Shown here: one piece after another, positions 26,354 through 33,554 of the stretch | Numbering within the stretch: position 1 is the first letter of the stretch | Layout of the letters: each line of letters begins with the position of its first letter | From: Sphingomonas sp. HF-S4 | GTDB lineage: Bacteria; Pseudomonadota; Alphaproteobacteria; Sphingomonadales; Sphingomonadaceae | Direction: 5' to 3' | Assembly: GCF_032911445.1 (NCBI RefSeq) | Contig: NZ_JAWJEJ010000001.1 | Coordinates: 806,001 to 870,000 of the forward strand | DNA: 64,000 bases | Program-made: the position numbers and the translations under genes | The notes under the pieces: generated by a model | Database searches by the model: none | Told to the model about the DNA's origin: nothing | Seen by the model: the letters and a program-made list of their open reading frames with translations, nothing else

Positions 26354-27993
26354 GCGACGAACCTGCCGAGGACGAAGCCGTCGACTGGTAGCCCACCCAG
26401 CTCGTCGAGCATTTCCGGGACGAGGCCGCACTGCTCGGGACGGAGCGCTACCTCCTGGCGAAGGTCGAGATCGCAGGGAAGGATCGCCAGGCTGGACGAT
26501 GCAGGCAGGGTCGACGGCTGGTCCAGCTGGAGCGCGCTGAGGATCCGGCCCAGCGCTTCGATAGCGGCGTGCAGTGCGCTGCGGCCGAGCGCGAACCGCC
26601 GGAAACCGCCCGCGGCTACATCCGCGCGGGGCAGTCCCGAGCCCGGGTCGATGCCGATTGCGATCGCCGGCTGCTCCCCCAGGTACAGGCTGGTGAGGCG
26701 GACCAGCGTACGGAACGCGATGTCATCGTCATCGTCGTAGCGTAGCCGCCGGGACGCGGGAGGATCGGCCGCCACCGGAGCCTGCCGCTCGGCCCAGGCG
26801 ATATAAGCGCGCTCCGCCCATTCCTCCTGCGAGCGCCCGGCGGCATGCCCCGCCGAACCGGTCAGCCGGTCGGCCAGCGCTTCCAGCGCGGCGCGGATCG
26901 CTCGCGTGGTGACTTCGCTCGGCGAGGCCGCCCATGCCGTGACCAGGGCGCCTTCCGGCAGGATGCGAAGCCCGCGATGCGCGATCGGGAAGGACGGCAG
27001 GGCCGCCTCGTCCGCCCATCCGAGGAGCGGGGCAGGGGCGGCGAGGAACGGCCGCGCGATTGCCACCCATTGTTCGCGTTCGGACTGGAACGGCGAGCGG
27101 ATCCGATCGTCGAGCGAAGGTGCGGCACCGGGGCCGGGATCGGCGGCATAGAGCCCGCCATCGGCACGAACGACCATGACGCCGGCCAGCGGCACTTCGC
27201 CAGCGATGATTGCGTCGAGCGCCTGGAAGGCCGCCAGATTGCCGATAACGGTCCGCGCATAGCCGCTCACTGCCTCCGCCGACCCGACGGGAAGCAGCGG
27301 CCGGACCGGCACCTCGCCCGCCCTGGCGCGCGCGACCACACCGGCACCCCGTACGATGCCCGCCAGGATCCGCGGTCCCCCAGCGTCGCGCGCGACCGCG
27401 TCCTCGTACACGTCGCCGTCGATAACGCGGACGTGTAGTGTAGCAGCGGACCTCTTGGCGGCATCAACGAAGCGGTGGCGGCAATGCGTTCCTGCCAGCA
27501 GATGTTCGATCTCGGCACGCTCGTCGGCATCGTTCGCGCCGATCATCAGTTCGCCGGCCCCTGCATCGGCCAGCGCCGACACTGCCATCACGAAGCTGGG
27601 GCCCTGTCCGCTGACGAGGATCGGATCGCTGCGCCAGCGCGCCGCCGCGGTCGCGGGATCGGCAGCGCGGTCCTCGATGTAGGCGCGGCTCGGGGTAGCG
27701 ATTAGTTCGGACGCCGTTTCCCACGTGTCGCGGCTCGCCTCGGCGAGGAGCAGCATCCGGCGCTTTCGCATCTCGGTCGCGATAAGCGCCACTACAGGTG
27801 CGGCGCGGCCATAATCGGCGCGCAGTTCGTCGAGCGACAGGCGGCCGTCGAAGCGCGCGATGATGTTGCGGACCAGTGCGTCGGGAACACCCTTGAATCG
27901 CAGGTCGGTGTCCCCGAGCATCACGCGGCACGGCGGCACCGCATCGACATGGACGCCGGCGCGTACGCGCGGGAACAGGTGGCCTTCGATCAT
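26350..27993 (-). CDS. RRE/ocin-ThiF-like cyclodehydratase partner
   Basis: A 547-residue product. The first 85 residues look like a PqqD-type RiPP recognition element (winged helix that binds leader peptides): 'CRVMLGDTDLRFKGVPDALVRNIIARFDGRLSLDELRADYGRAAPVVALIATEMRKRRML' in outline. The middle has a Rossmann-like 'DPILVSGQGPSFVMAVSALADAGAGELMIGAND', as in E1/ThiF-related TOMM partners, and the rest is poorly conserved. In thiopeptide systems such a protein delivers the precursor to the YcaO enzyme. ATG at 27993 overlaps the upstream stop (ATGA). The family call rests on the RRE-like start and gene position. Confidence 0.72.
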   Translation of the reverse strand: MIEGHLFPRVRAGVHVDAVPPCRVMLGDTDLRFKGVPDALVRNIIARFDGRLSLDELRADYGRAAPVVALIATEMRKRRMLLLAEASRDTWETASELIATPSRAYIEDRAADPATAAARWRSDPILVSGQGPSFVMAVSALADAGAGELMIGANDADERAEIEHLLAGTHCRHRFVDAAKRSAATLHVRVIDGDVYEDAVARDAGGPRILAGIVRGAGVVARARAGEVPVRPLLPVGSAEAVSGYARTVIGNLAAFQALDAIIAGEVPLAGVMVVRADGGLYAADPGPGAAPSLDDRIRSPFQSEREQWVAIARPFLAAPAPLLGWADEAALPSFPIAHRGLRILPEGALVTAWAASPSEVTTRAIRAALEALADRLTGSAGHAAGRSQEEWAERAYIAWAERQAPVAADPPASRRLRYDDDDDIAFRTLVRLTSLYLGEQPAIAIGIDPGSGLPRADVAAGGFRRFALGRSALHAAIEALGRILSALQLDQPSTLPASSSLAILPCDLDLRQEVALRPEQCGLVPEMLDELGGLPVDGFVLGRFVA

Positions 27994-29048
27994 ATCGGCG
28001 CTCCGGCGAGCACCCGGACGCGTTCGGTGGCCTGCGCGGCTACAGCGGGGAAATCCTCCACTACGGCGCGCGACAGCAGATAGCAGGCAAGCGCGCGTTC
28101 GACCGGGGTGATCGTCGCGCATGCCAAGGCTTCATAGGCGACGTTGACGACGATCCGGAACCGGTGGTGCAGCGGCGAGGCAAAGACGGCCGCCAGCCGT
28201 TCGGTGTCGAACATCGCATGCAGGTGCTGCGACACTTGCGCCGCGGAGCCGAGCGTGTCCTGAATATGGAGCGGATTGTTGACTTCGATCGGCGCGATGG
28301 GCGCTCCCGGCTGGGCCTGGAGCACCTTCAGCCATGCGTCGAGGCTCGCCGCGGCGCCGAGCCAGCCGGCCAGATCGGGGGCGTCTCCCGAGACGATTTC
28401 GCCGATCGCGCGGACAGCCGGTGCCCGCAGCCGGTTCCAGGCCTCCTCGAAACTTGGGCGCATCGTCGGGTGCGCGGTGAGGAACAGGCGCGCGTGCGCG
28501 GAGAAGGAAGTCGGCCAAAAGGCATATTCGCAGCTCTCGGCGATGCTGCCGATCGCGGCGAGGCGGCGTGCCACCGCAATCAGGAACGTGCCGCGCGCGC
28601 GCTGCTTCACCGCGACGAGTGCCGCGATATCGGGCAGGATTTCGCAATGGAACCCGGCGGCGGCCTGCCAGAGGGGTTCCGACCCCCACAAGGTGGCGCG
28701 CTCGTTGGCGATCAGTGCGACCGAATTGTTGTCGAGTAGCGGCTCCAGCGGGCCGGACCATTGCTCGGCATCGGCCATCCGCTGCGATCGTTCGGCGAAG
28801 TCGGAAGGCAGCGGCGTGGTCGAAGGATGCCGCTCGACCCAGGCTGCGAGCGCATGCACGGCGTCGCGCAGATCGGCAGCATCCTCCTCGATCACGCAGT
28901 CGAGATGCGGTCCGCGCGCCCAGTGGATGCGAAGAAAGCCGCGGGTTCCCATAGCGCTTCGCACGTCGAGCAGGATCGGGCACGCCGCCGCAACGAGCGG
29001 CGAAGCGTCGGGCTCGAACCAGGCGGTGCGGATCGCGCGCTCAAACAT
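27990..29048 (-). CDS. Second SpaB_C-like protein (elimination domain or pyridine synthase candidate)
   Basis: A 352-residue product. Near the N-terminus 'RGFLRIHWARGPHLDCVIEEDAADL' matches the family signature 'F.R...GPHLR.R.' of SpaB_C proteins, although the Arg residues after HL are replaced by Asp-Cys. The C-terminal part is helical ('QHLHAMFDTERLAAVFASPLHHRFRIVVNVAYEALACATITPVERALACYLLSRAVVE'). It is longer than its relative at 22405. It lies directly behind the LanB glutamylation gene (8-bp overlap), the usual place of the elimination partner. Having two such proteins matches thiopeptide loci (one eliminase, one pyridine synthase); assignment between them is open. Confidence 0.65.
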   Translation of the reverse strand: MFERAIRTAWFEPDASPLVAAACPILLDVRSAMGTRGFLRIHWARGPHLDCVIEEDAADLRDAVHALAAWVERHPSTTPLPSDFAERSQRMADAEQWSGPLEPLLDNNSVALIANERATLWGSEPLWQAAAGFHCEILPDIAALVAVKQRARGTFLIAVARRLAAIGSIAESCEYAFWPTSFSAHARLFLTAHPTMRPSFEEAWNRLRAPAVRAIGEIVSGDAPDLAGWLGAAASLDAWLKVLQAQPGAPIAPIEVNNPLHIQDTLGSAAQVSQHLHAMFDTERLAAVFASPLHHRFRIVVNVAYEALACATITPVERALACYLLSRAVVEDFPAVAAQATERVRVLAGAPI

Positions 29049-31785
29049 CGGCTTCCCTCACGCCGAGCTCGATCGTGATCTCCGCCGTATGGGGCTCGCC
29101 GCTGATCGAGACCGGCGTGTCTCCCGGCTCGGGCAGCACTTCGGTGATGCTGACGTGTCCGCGCATGTTGCGGAGCGCACGCTGGAATGCCTTGACCAGC
29201 CATACGCTGTCGATGTCCAGATACATCGGCTTGCGTGCCTTGACGGGGCGAGGATCGCCGTCCGGGCGGGAGGACTGGGTGTTCGACGCATGGAAGAACG
29301 CCTTCGGGGGCAGGTCGTGCGTGCGCCACGTGTCGCGCAGTGCGACGTAAAAGGCCAAGTCGGACATCGTCGGATCGGGCAGCGCCTCGATCGCGATCCG
29401 GTGCGTGCGCCGCGCCAGCACCAGCTTGCCCAGGCGCAGTCGTGGTCGGGTCTGGATCTGCTGCCTTGCCGGGCCGCGCTCGCGCGCAAAAACGCCGCTC
29501 CCGATCGAGAAGGGCAGGTCGGTGGCGCCGTTGGTCCAGTCAAGCAGCCGGTGCACCGGCGGCAGCGCCCAGGAATTGAGGATGCCGAAATAATAGGGGT
29601 TTAGGCGTTCGCCGGCCGGGCCTTCGAGCACGAGTTGGTTACGCCGAGGATCGTGGCGCAGGCGGCAGGCGTGGACCGGAACGTGATCGGTGCCGGCGAA
29701 GTCGGCGGGGTAGAGCGGGATCGAGATTTCGGAATCGCATAATCGGGGATGGCGATTGGCGTTGAAGCCGAACACGCCGGGGATTGCGATGGTGCGTCCA
29801 GGTGCCAGGTCGTCGAGATATGCCGACACCGCGTCGCCGTGATCGAGGAAGCGCGAGGTCATGCGGGCATTGCCGGGATAGACGGCGTTGACCAGGAAGT
29901 GCCGGGCGCCGGCCTGCATGAGGAACTGGCCGTTGATGCAGTGCGACCGTGCCCGCCGCCGATAGCTTGCGGGAATACGCTCGAAGAAGCGGCGGACGAG
30001 GTGTCCCGGGATCGTCCAATCCTCGGTGCCGGCGTTGCGATCGCGCAGCGCATCGGCGAAGTCGGACGAGACCGTGTCGAGTGCCAGCGCGTCGGGATCG
30101 TCGGGCACGGTGTCCGAGTGCCAAGGCGGCGCTGCCGAAGGATCTTCGCTAGGTGCGGCCATCAGTTCGGCAGTGGCCGTAAGGAATGCAATGGGGTCGC
30201 GGCATTGTCCGCCCGTGCCGAACTGCGCCACGAAGTGACGGGTCACCCAGGCGCTTGCCCAGCTATAGCCGCGGAGCAGCGGGAGTAGCATCAGCAGATC
30301 GGCCAGGTCTGTCCGGAGGTCGCCGACCGCGTTGCGATGGAGCCGGATCGCAGGGGATTCGATGACACAATCTTCGTGAAGGATCGGGCGCATCTGCGCG
30401 GCGCGTACAGAGGCGCCAGCCTCCGACAGCAGCTCGTCCAGTACGGGTTCGACCATCGCCGGCCGAGCGGCGGCAAGCTCGTCCAGCCTTTTCGCGATCT
30501 CGTCGGCAAGCGGGCGGCGGAGGGATGCTGCGACCGATCGGGCGCGGTCGAGTATCTCGCCCTGCTGCGGATTTTCATTGCGCAGGACGAGCAGGTCGAG
30601 TGACACTAGCCGCTCGATCAGCGCATCGATCCGTTCGGCCTCGCCTATATCAAAATGAGTGCGCAGATGGCCCGCATAGTCGACGAGCGTCCGCGGCATG
30701 GGTGCCGAAGCGAGGTCTCGAACGATGCCGAGCAAGCCGGGCGCGAGCCGGACGCGGTTGGTGGTCGCAGCGATTCCGAAGGTCTCGGACTCGGGCGTCT
30801 CGGACCAGGCGATGCGCTGCCACTCGGCCAGTTCGCCCACGATCAGGATGGTCGGGTTAGCGGTAACGATCGTGTGGGACGCCAGCCGCGAGGCGCTTGC
30901 GAGCAGCGGGCGCAACGCGCGCTCGATCACGCTTTCGCGCAGGCGAACATCACGGCGCACGGCGATATCGTTCAGCGCCAGGGCAAGCGTGTCGGCACCG
31001 CCTTGCTGGTCCCAGGTGCCGAGCGCCACTAAAGTCAGCGATGATTTGGGGCTGGTCTTGAGCGTCGCACGGGTAAGGAAGCTGGATAGGCCCAGATAGA
31101 GGTTCGCCATATCCTTGCGGCGGGGCGTTTCGCCGGCTTCGAGCTTGCGGATGGCCTGGTCGAGCGGCGGGCTGCTCGCCCGCAGCGCCGCGCGTAGATT
31201 GGGCAGCACGGCGGCCCCGCGGAGCACCGCTGCCTCGACGTCGAGATCGCCTTGATAGGCGCATGTGCGGGCATCTTCCAACGCCGCGAGCTCCGTGACC
31301 GCCTCGATGGGGCCGCGCGTGATTTCGTCGATATATGGGCCCAGCGAGGTGAGTAGCGACGGCTGCGGCAGGCGAAGGTTGAAGAGGTCGCGCTTTAGCT
31401 GGAGGAGGTTCCGGATCCGCGTTCGCTCGTCGGTCTGCGCGACGGCTGCTTCGATCAGCGCGCAGGCGGCTGCGGCGTCCTTGCGGGCCTGCGCGCGCGC
31501 CTGGCCCAGCCGATCGTGCGCGGCGGCCGTCAGACCCGAGCGCAGCGCACGCGCTGCGGCGACGGGCTCGCCGCCGATGCGAAGGACGAAATGGGGATGC
31601 CACCGCACGCGCGCGTCGAAATCGCCGCGCGCGTGCTCGGCCGGTTCGATGTCGATGGCGGGCGCCTGGATCGGTTGCGTCCCCGCCATAACGCAGGATG
31701 GATCGTCCACCTGTTCCCCCTCGGCGAACTGAAGCGATTGCAGTGGCAACAACGCGCCGGACGCGACACGAGGCCTACACCTCAT
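29041..31785 (-). CDS. LanB-type tRNA-Glu-dependent lantibiotic dehydratase, N-terminal (glutamylation) part
   Basis: A 914-residue split LanB. The family transfers glutamate from Glu-tRNA to Ser/Thr of the core peptide; elimination then needs a separate SpaB_C protein, and two are present in this operon. Family features include 'LLQLKRDLFNLRLPQPSLLTSLGPYIDEIT', 'KDMANLYLGLSSFLTRATLKTSPKSSLTLVALG', and late sections 'RHFLVNAVYPGNARMTSRFLDHG' and 'NPYYFGILNSWALPPVHRLLDW'. Start is ATG at 31785, 36 bp after the precursor stop. No good ribosome site is visible, and the reading frame is the same as the precursor's, with no start codon between. Confidence 0.88.
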   Translation of the reverse strand: MRCRPRVASGALLPLQSLQFAEGEQVDDPSCVMAGTQPIQAPAIDIEPAEHARGDFDARVRWHPHFVLRIGGEPVAAARALRSGLTAAAHDRLGQARAQARKDAAAACALIEAAVAQTDERTRIRNLLQLKRDLFNLRLPQPSLLTSLGPYIDEITRGPIEAVTELAALEDARTCAYQGDLDVEAAVLRGAAVLPNLRAALRASSPPLDQAIRKLEAGETPRRKDMANLYLGLSSFLTRATLKTSPKSSLTLVALGTWDQQGGADTLALALNDIAVRRDVRLRESVIERALRPLLASASRLASHTIVTANPTILIVGELAEWQRIAWSETPESETFGIAATTNRVRLAPGLLGIVRDLASAPMPRTLVDYAGHLRTHFDIGEAERIDALIERLVSLDLLVLRNENPQQGEILDRARSVAASLRRPLADEIAKRLDELAAARPAMVEPVLDELLSEAGASVRAAQMRPILHEDCVIESPAIRLHRNAVGDLRTDLADLLMLLPLLRGYSWASAWVTRHFVAQFGTGGQCRDPIAFLTATAELMAAPSEDPSAAPPWHSDTVPDDPDALALDTVSSDFADALRDRNAGTEDWTIPGHLVRRFFERIPASYRRRARSHCINGQFLMQAGARHFLVNAVYPGNARMTSRFLDHGDAVSAYLDDLAPGRTIAIPGVFGFNANRHPRLCDSEISIPLYPADFAGTDHVPVHACRLRHDPRRNQLVLEGPAGERLNPYYFGILNSWALPPVHRLLDWTNGATDLPFSIGSGVFARERGPARQQIQTRPRLRLGKLVLARRTHRIAIEALPDPTMSDLAFYVALRDTWRTHDLPPKAFFHASNTQSSRPDGDPRPVKARKPMYLDIDSVWLVKAFQRALRNMRGHVSITEVLPEPGDTPVSISGEPHTAEITIELGVREADV

Positions 31786-31821
31786 GCGGTGATCCGACGC
31801 GTCGCCATGATTCGGGAACGA

Positions 31822-31983
31822 TCAGCCCGGAGTGATTTCCGTCTGGGTCGAGCCGCTGCAGGACGAGCCATTGTGGCAGCACGATGCACCCGTCTCCGGG
31901 ATCGCCATATAGCCGCTGGTGGCAACGACTTCGATGGCGTCGAGGTCGAGATCGTCGAGGTCGAACTCGGTGGTCGTATCCAT
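31822..31983 (-). CDS. Thiopeptide-like RiPP precursor peptide
   Basis: A 53-residue precursor at the head of the operon. The leader (1-33) is acidic (TTEFDLDDLDLDAIEVV) and ends IPETGA, like thiopeptide leaders that end in E-x-GA before a Ser-Cys core. The predicted core (34-53) is SCCHNGSSCSGSTQTEITPG. It has three Cys for thiazoles (core positions 2, 3, 9) and eight Ser/Thr for dehydration. Ser1 and Ser10 (after Cys9) have the spacing that closes 26-membered rings in thiocillin-type peptides. Start ATG at 31983 is behind GGAGAAGATC; an ATG at 32025 lacks a ribosome site. The cleavage site is inferred. Confidence 0.88.
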   Translation of the reverse strand: MDTTTEFDLDDLDLDAIEVVATSGYMAIPETGASCCHNGSSCSGSTQTEITPG

Positions 31984-32382
31984 GATCTTCTCCACTGCTA
32001 TGCCTGCGCAAATTGCGTCAGACATCGGGAGGCTATTCTTGCGGCATCTACAGTCAACGCCGCATGGATGCTTTGTATTCCCTGGTATTTACTGGGAAAA
32101 TCAAAATGGTCGGAAAACCGCGAGTCTCTATTGTCAAAATGAACCGCATTCGAATTCTTGGAATCGACTTCGGGCGGTTTGGCTGTCGCGATCAGATCGC
32201 GACCAGTCGTGAAGGCCAGGTGACCGCTTCGCTGCGGTCCATCGCGCGTCGGTACGCCGTCGAGGAATCACCTGCCAACCTAAAGCTGGTGCGTCGCCGA
32301 ACCGCTCGACCTGATTCACCGCTGCCGGGTGCCCATCGCGTTACGCTTCACACGCTTCGCGCCGTGGAAGCAAAGACGCAGG
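31984..32382. promoter_or_regulatory. Upstream region of the RiPP operon
   Basis: About 400 bp with no convincing gene; the short ORFs in it lack ribosome sites and family resemblance. The part nearest the precursor (32041-32160) is AT-richer than its surroundings and includes a TTGACA at 32137-32132 (minus strand), but no good -10 box at normal spacing. A perfect palindrome lies at 32185-32203. The operon promoter must be here because the next gene (substrate-binding protein) ends at 32383 on the same strand; read-through from that gene is the alternative. Confidence 0.55.
32185..32203. promoter_or_regulatory. Perfect 9+1+9 palindrome, candidate operator
   Basis: GTCGCGATC-A-GATCGCGAC is a perfect inverted repeat about 200 bp upstream of the precursor start. 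The spacing of half-sites fits a dimeric regulator. It could also be a small hairpin ending the upstream transcript, but no T-run follows on either strand. No cluster-linked regulator gene is adjacent, so the binding protein is unknown. Confidence 0.5.
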
Positions 32383-33381
32383 CTATCTGCCGCGCAACGC
32401 TTCCTCCAGCACCGAGCGATCGATCAGCGGCGCGAGCTTCGCGCGCGACCGGGCTGCTCGGCCTGCCTGCGCCGCCAGCCATTTCTCTTCTTCGACCAGC
32501 ACGTCCAGCATGTCGTCTGGCAGGGCGGCGGGGAAACGGTGGTGGTGCCAGGAGGCGCCGATCAGCGCGACCGGATAGCCGCTCGTCGTGGAGAGCAGTG
32601 GCCAGATCTTGGCGGGTTCGTGCGTGGCGGTGCGCGAGGCGGCGATCAGGCGGCGGACGAAGGCGACGATCTGGGCGCGGCGTGTGGGATCGGCGAGGGC
32701 CTGCGCAGTCGTGTTCAGATTGTAGAGTTCCCGATACGATTCGGGGTCGGAGAAGGTGACCGCGTCATCGCCCAGTGCGACCAGCGCGCGTTCGCTCTCG
32801 GGTTCCCACATCGCGATCGCATCGATCTTGTGTGCGGTCAGCGCCGGCGCCATCTCGCGCGGACGCATCGGCACCAGCACGACCTCGCCAGTAGCGATGC
32901 CTGCCTTGGCCAGCATCCGATCGGCGAAATAGGCGGCGGAGGTGCGTTCGAACACGGCGATGCGCTTGCCACGAAGATCCTCGATCCGCGCGATGCCTGC
33001 CGAGCGGCGGGCGACGATCCGATAGAGCCCCTCGGTGATCGTCAGGATGATCCGCAGGTCCGGATTGGCGAGCGACGCGCGCAGCGCCTGCGTCTCGGCC
33101 TGGGCGGCGAGGTCGGCGCGGCCCGGCGCGTGATCGAAGCCGCCGGCGGGTGCCTCGCCCTCCGCCTTGAACAGATTGTCGACGCTGCCGCTGGCGTAGG
33201 TCGCCACCGCCGGTCCGGCCTGGCGCACCGCATACAGCACCGGACCGACTTCCATCACGTCGGGACGGCCGACGATCTTGAGCGGCACCGCGGGCGCGCG
33301 TGCGGGAGCAGCCATCTTCGGTGCGCACGATAGCAACAAGGTGGCTGCCAGCGCGGACAGGGCGCTTCGGATTCGCGGCAT
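32383..33381 (-). CDS. Lipoprotein ABC-type substrate-binding protein (NMT1/SsuA-like)
   Basis: A 332-residue periplasmic binding-protein fold with lipoprotein signal and lipid-acceptor Cys19 (LLLSCAPK). Family features of nitrate/sulfonate/thiamin-precursor binders include 'PLKIVGRPDVMEVGPVLYAVRQAG', 'IEDLRGKRIAVFERTSAAYFADRMLAKAGI' and 'ALTAHKIDAIAMWEPES'. Start ATG at 33381 is behind GGAGGGATAG. No permease or ATPase gene is nearby; the neighbour is a divergent TonB receptor. It may capture a small ligand brought in by that receptor (inference). The ligand is unknown. Confidence 0.82.
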   Translation of the reverse strand: MPRIRSALSALAATLLLSCAPKMAAPARAPAVPLKIVGRPDVMEVGPVLYAVRQAGPAVATYASGSVDNLFKAEGEAPAGGFDHAPGRADLAAQAETQALRASLANPDLRIILTITEGLYRIVARRSAGIARIEDLRGKRIAVFERTSAAYFADRMLAKAGIATGEVVLVPMRPREMAPALTAHKIDAIAMWEPESERALVALGDDAVTFSDPESYRELYNLNTTAQALADPTRRAQIVAFVRRLIAASRTATHEPAKIWPLLSTTSGYPVALIGASWHHHRFPAALPDDMLDVLVEEEKWLAAQAGRAARSRAKLAPLIDRSVLEEALRGR

Positions 33382-33405
33382 AGGCTATCCCTCCTTTCCT
33401 GTTAT

Positions 33406-33435
33406 TTGTATATGTATAATTGCATCCGGTATAAT
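33406..33435 (+). promoter_or_regulatory. Candidate sigma-70-type promoter for TonB receptor
   Basis: TTGTAT at 33406-33411 and a perfect TATAAT at 33430-33435 are separated by 18 bp. They lie in an AT-rich patch of the gap between the divergent binding-protein and receptor genes, about 120 bp before the receptor start. A second TATAAT at 33415-33420 leaves the exact start uncertain. Confidence 0.45.
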
Positions 33436-33554
33436 GCCGGTCGGGTATCGTTTCGGCTGCGATAAACGATTGGACGCGCCCTTGCCCCGTCGTGCGATTG
33501 TCACGCTCTAGCCACGCCCTTCGAGAGGCCGGCAGCTTGGAGGGGAGGGTCGCA

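Noticed and set aside
31775..32011. Alternative minus-strand frame overlapping the precursor gene
   Set aside because: Arg/His-rich without a core motif; the shifted frame has a good ribosome site and a thiopeptide-like leader and core.
32132..32137. TTGACA as the -35 box of the RiPP promoter
   Set aside because: No acceptable -10 hexamer at 15-19 bp; left as unproven within the upstream-region entry.
32013..32759. Plus-strand frame across the RiPP upstream region and the binding-protein end
   Set aside because: No ribosome site, Arg-rich composition over the coding part, and it overlaps a well-supported lipoprotein gene.
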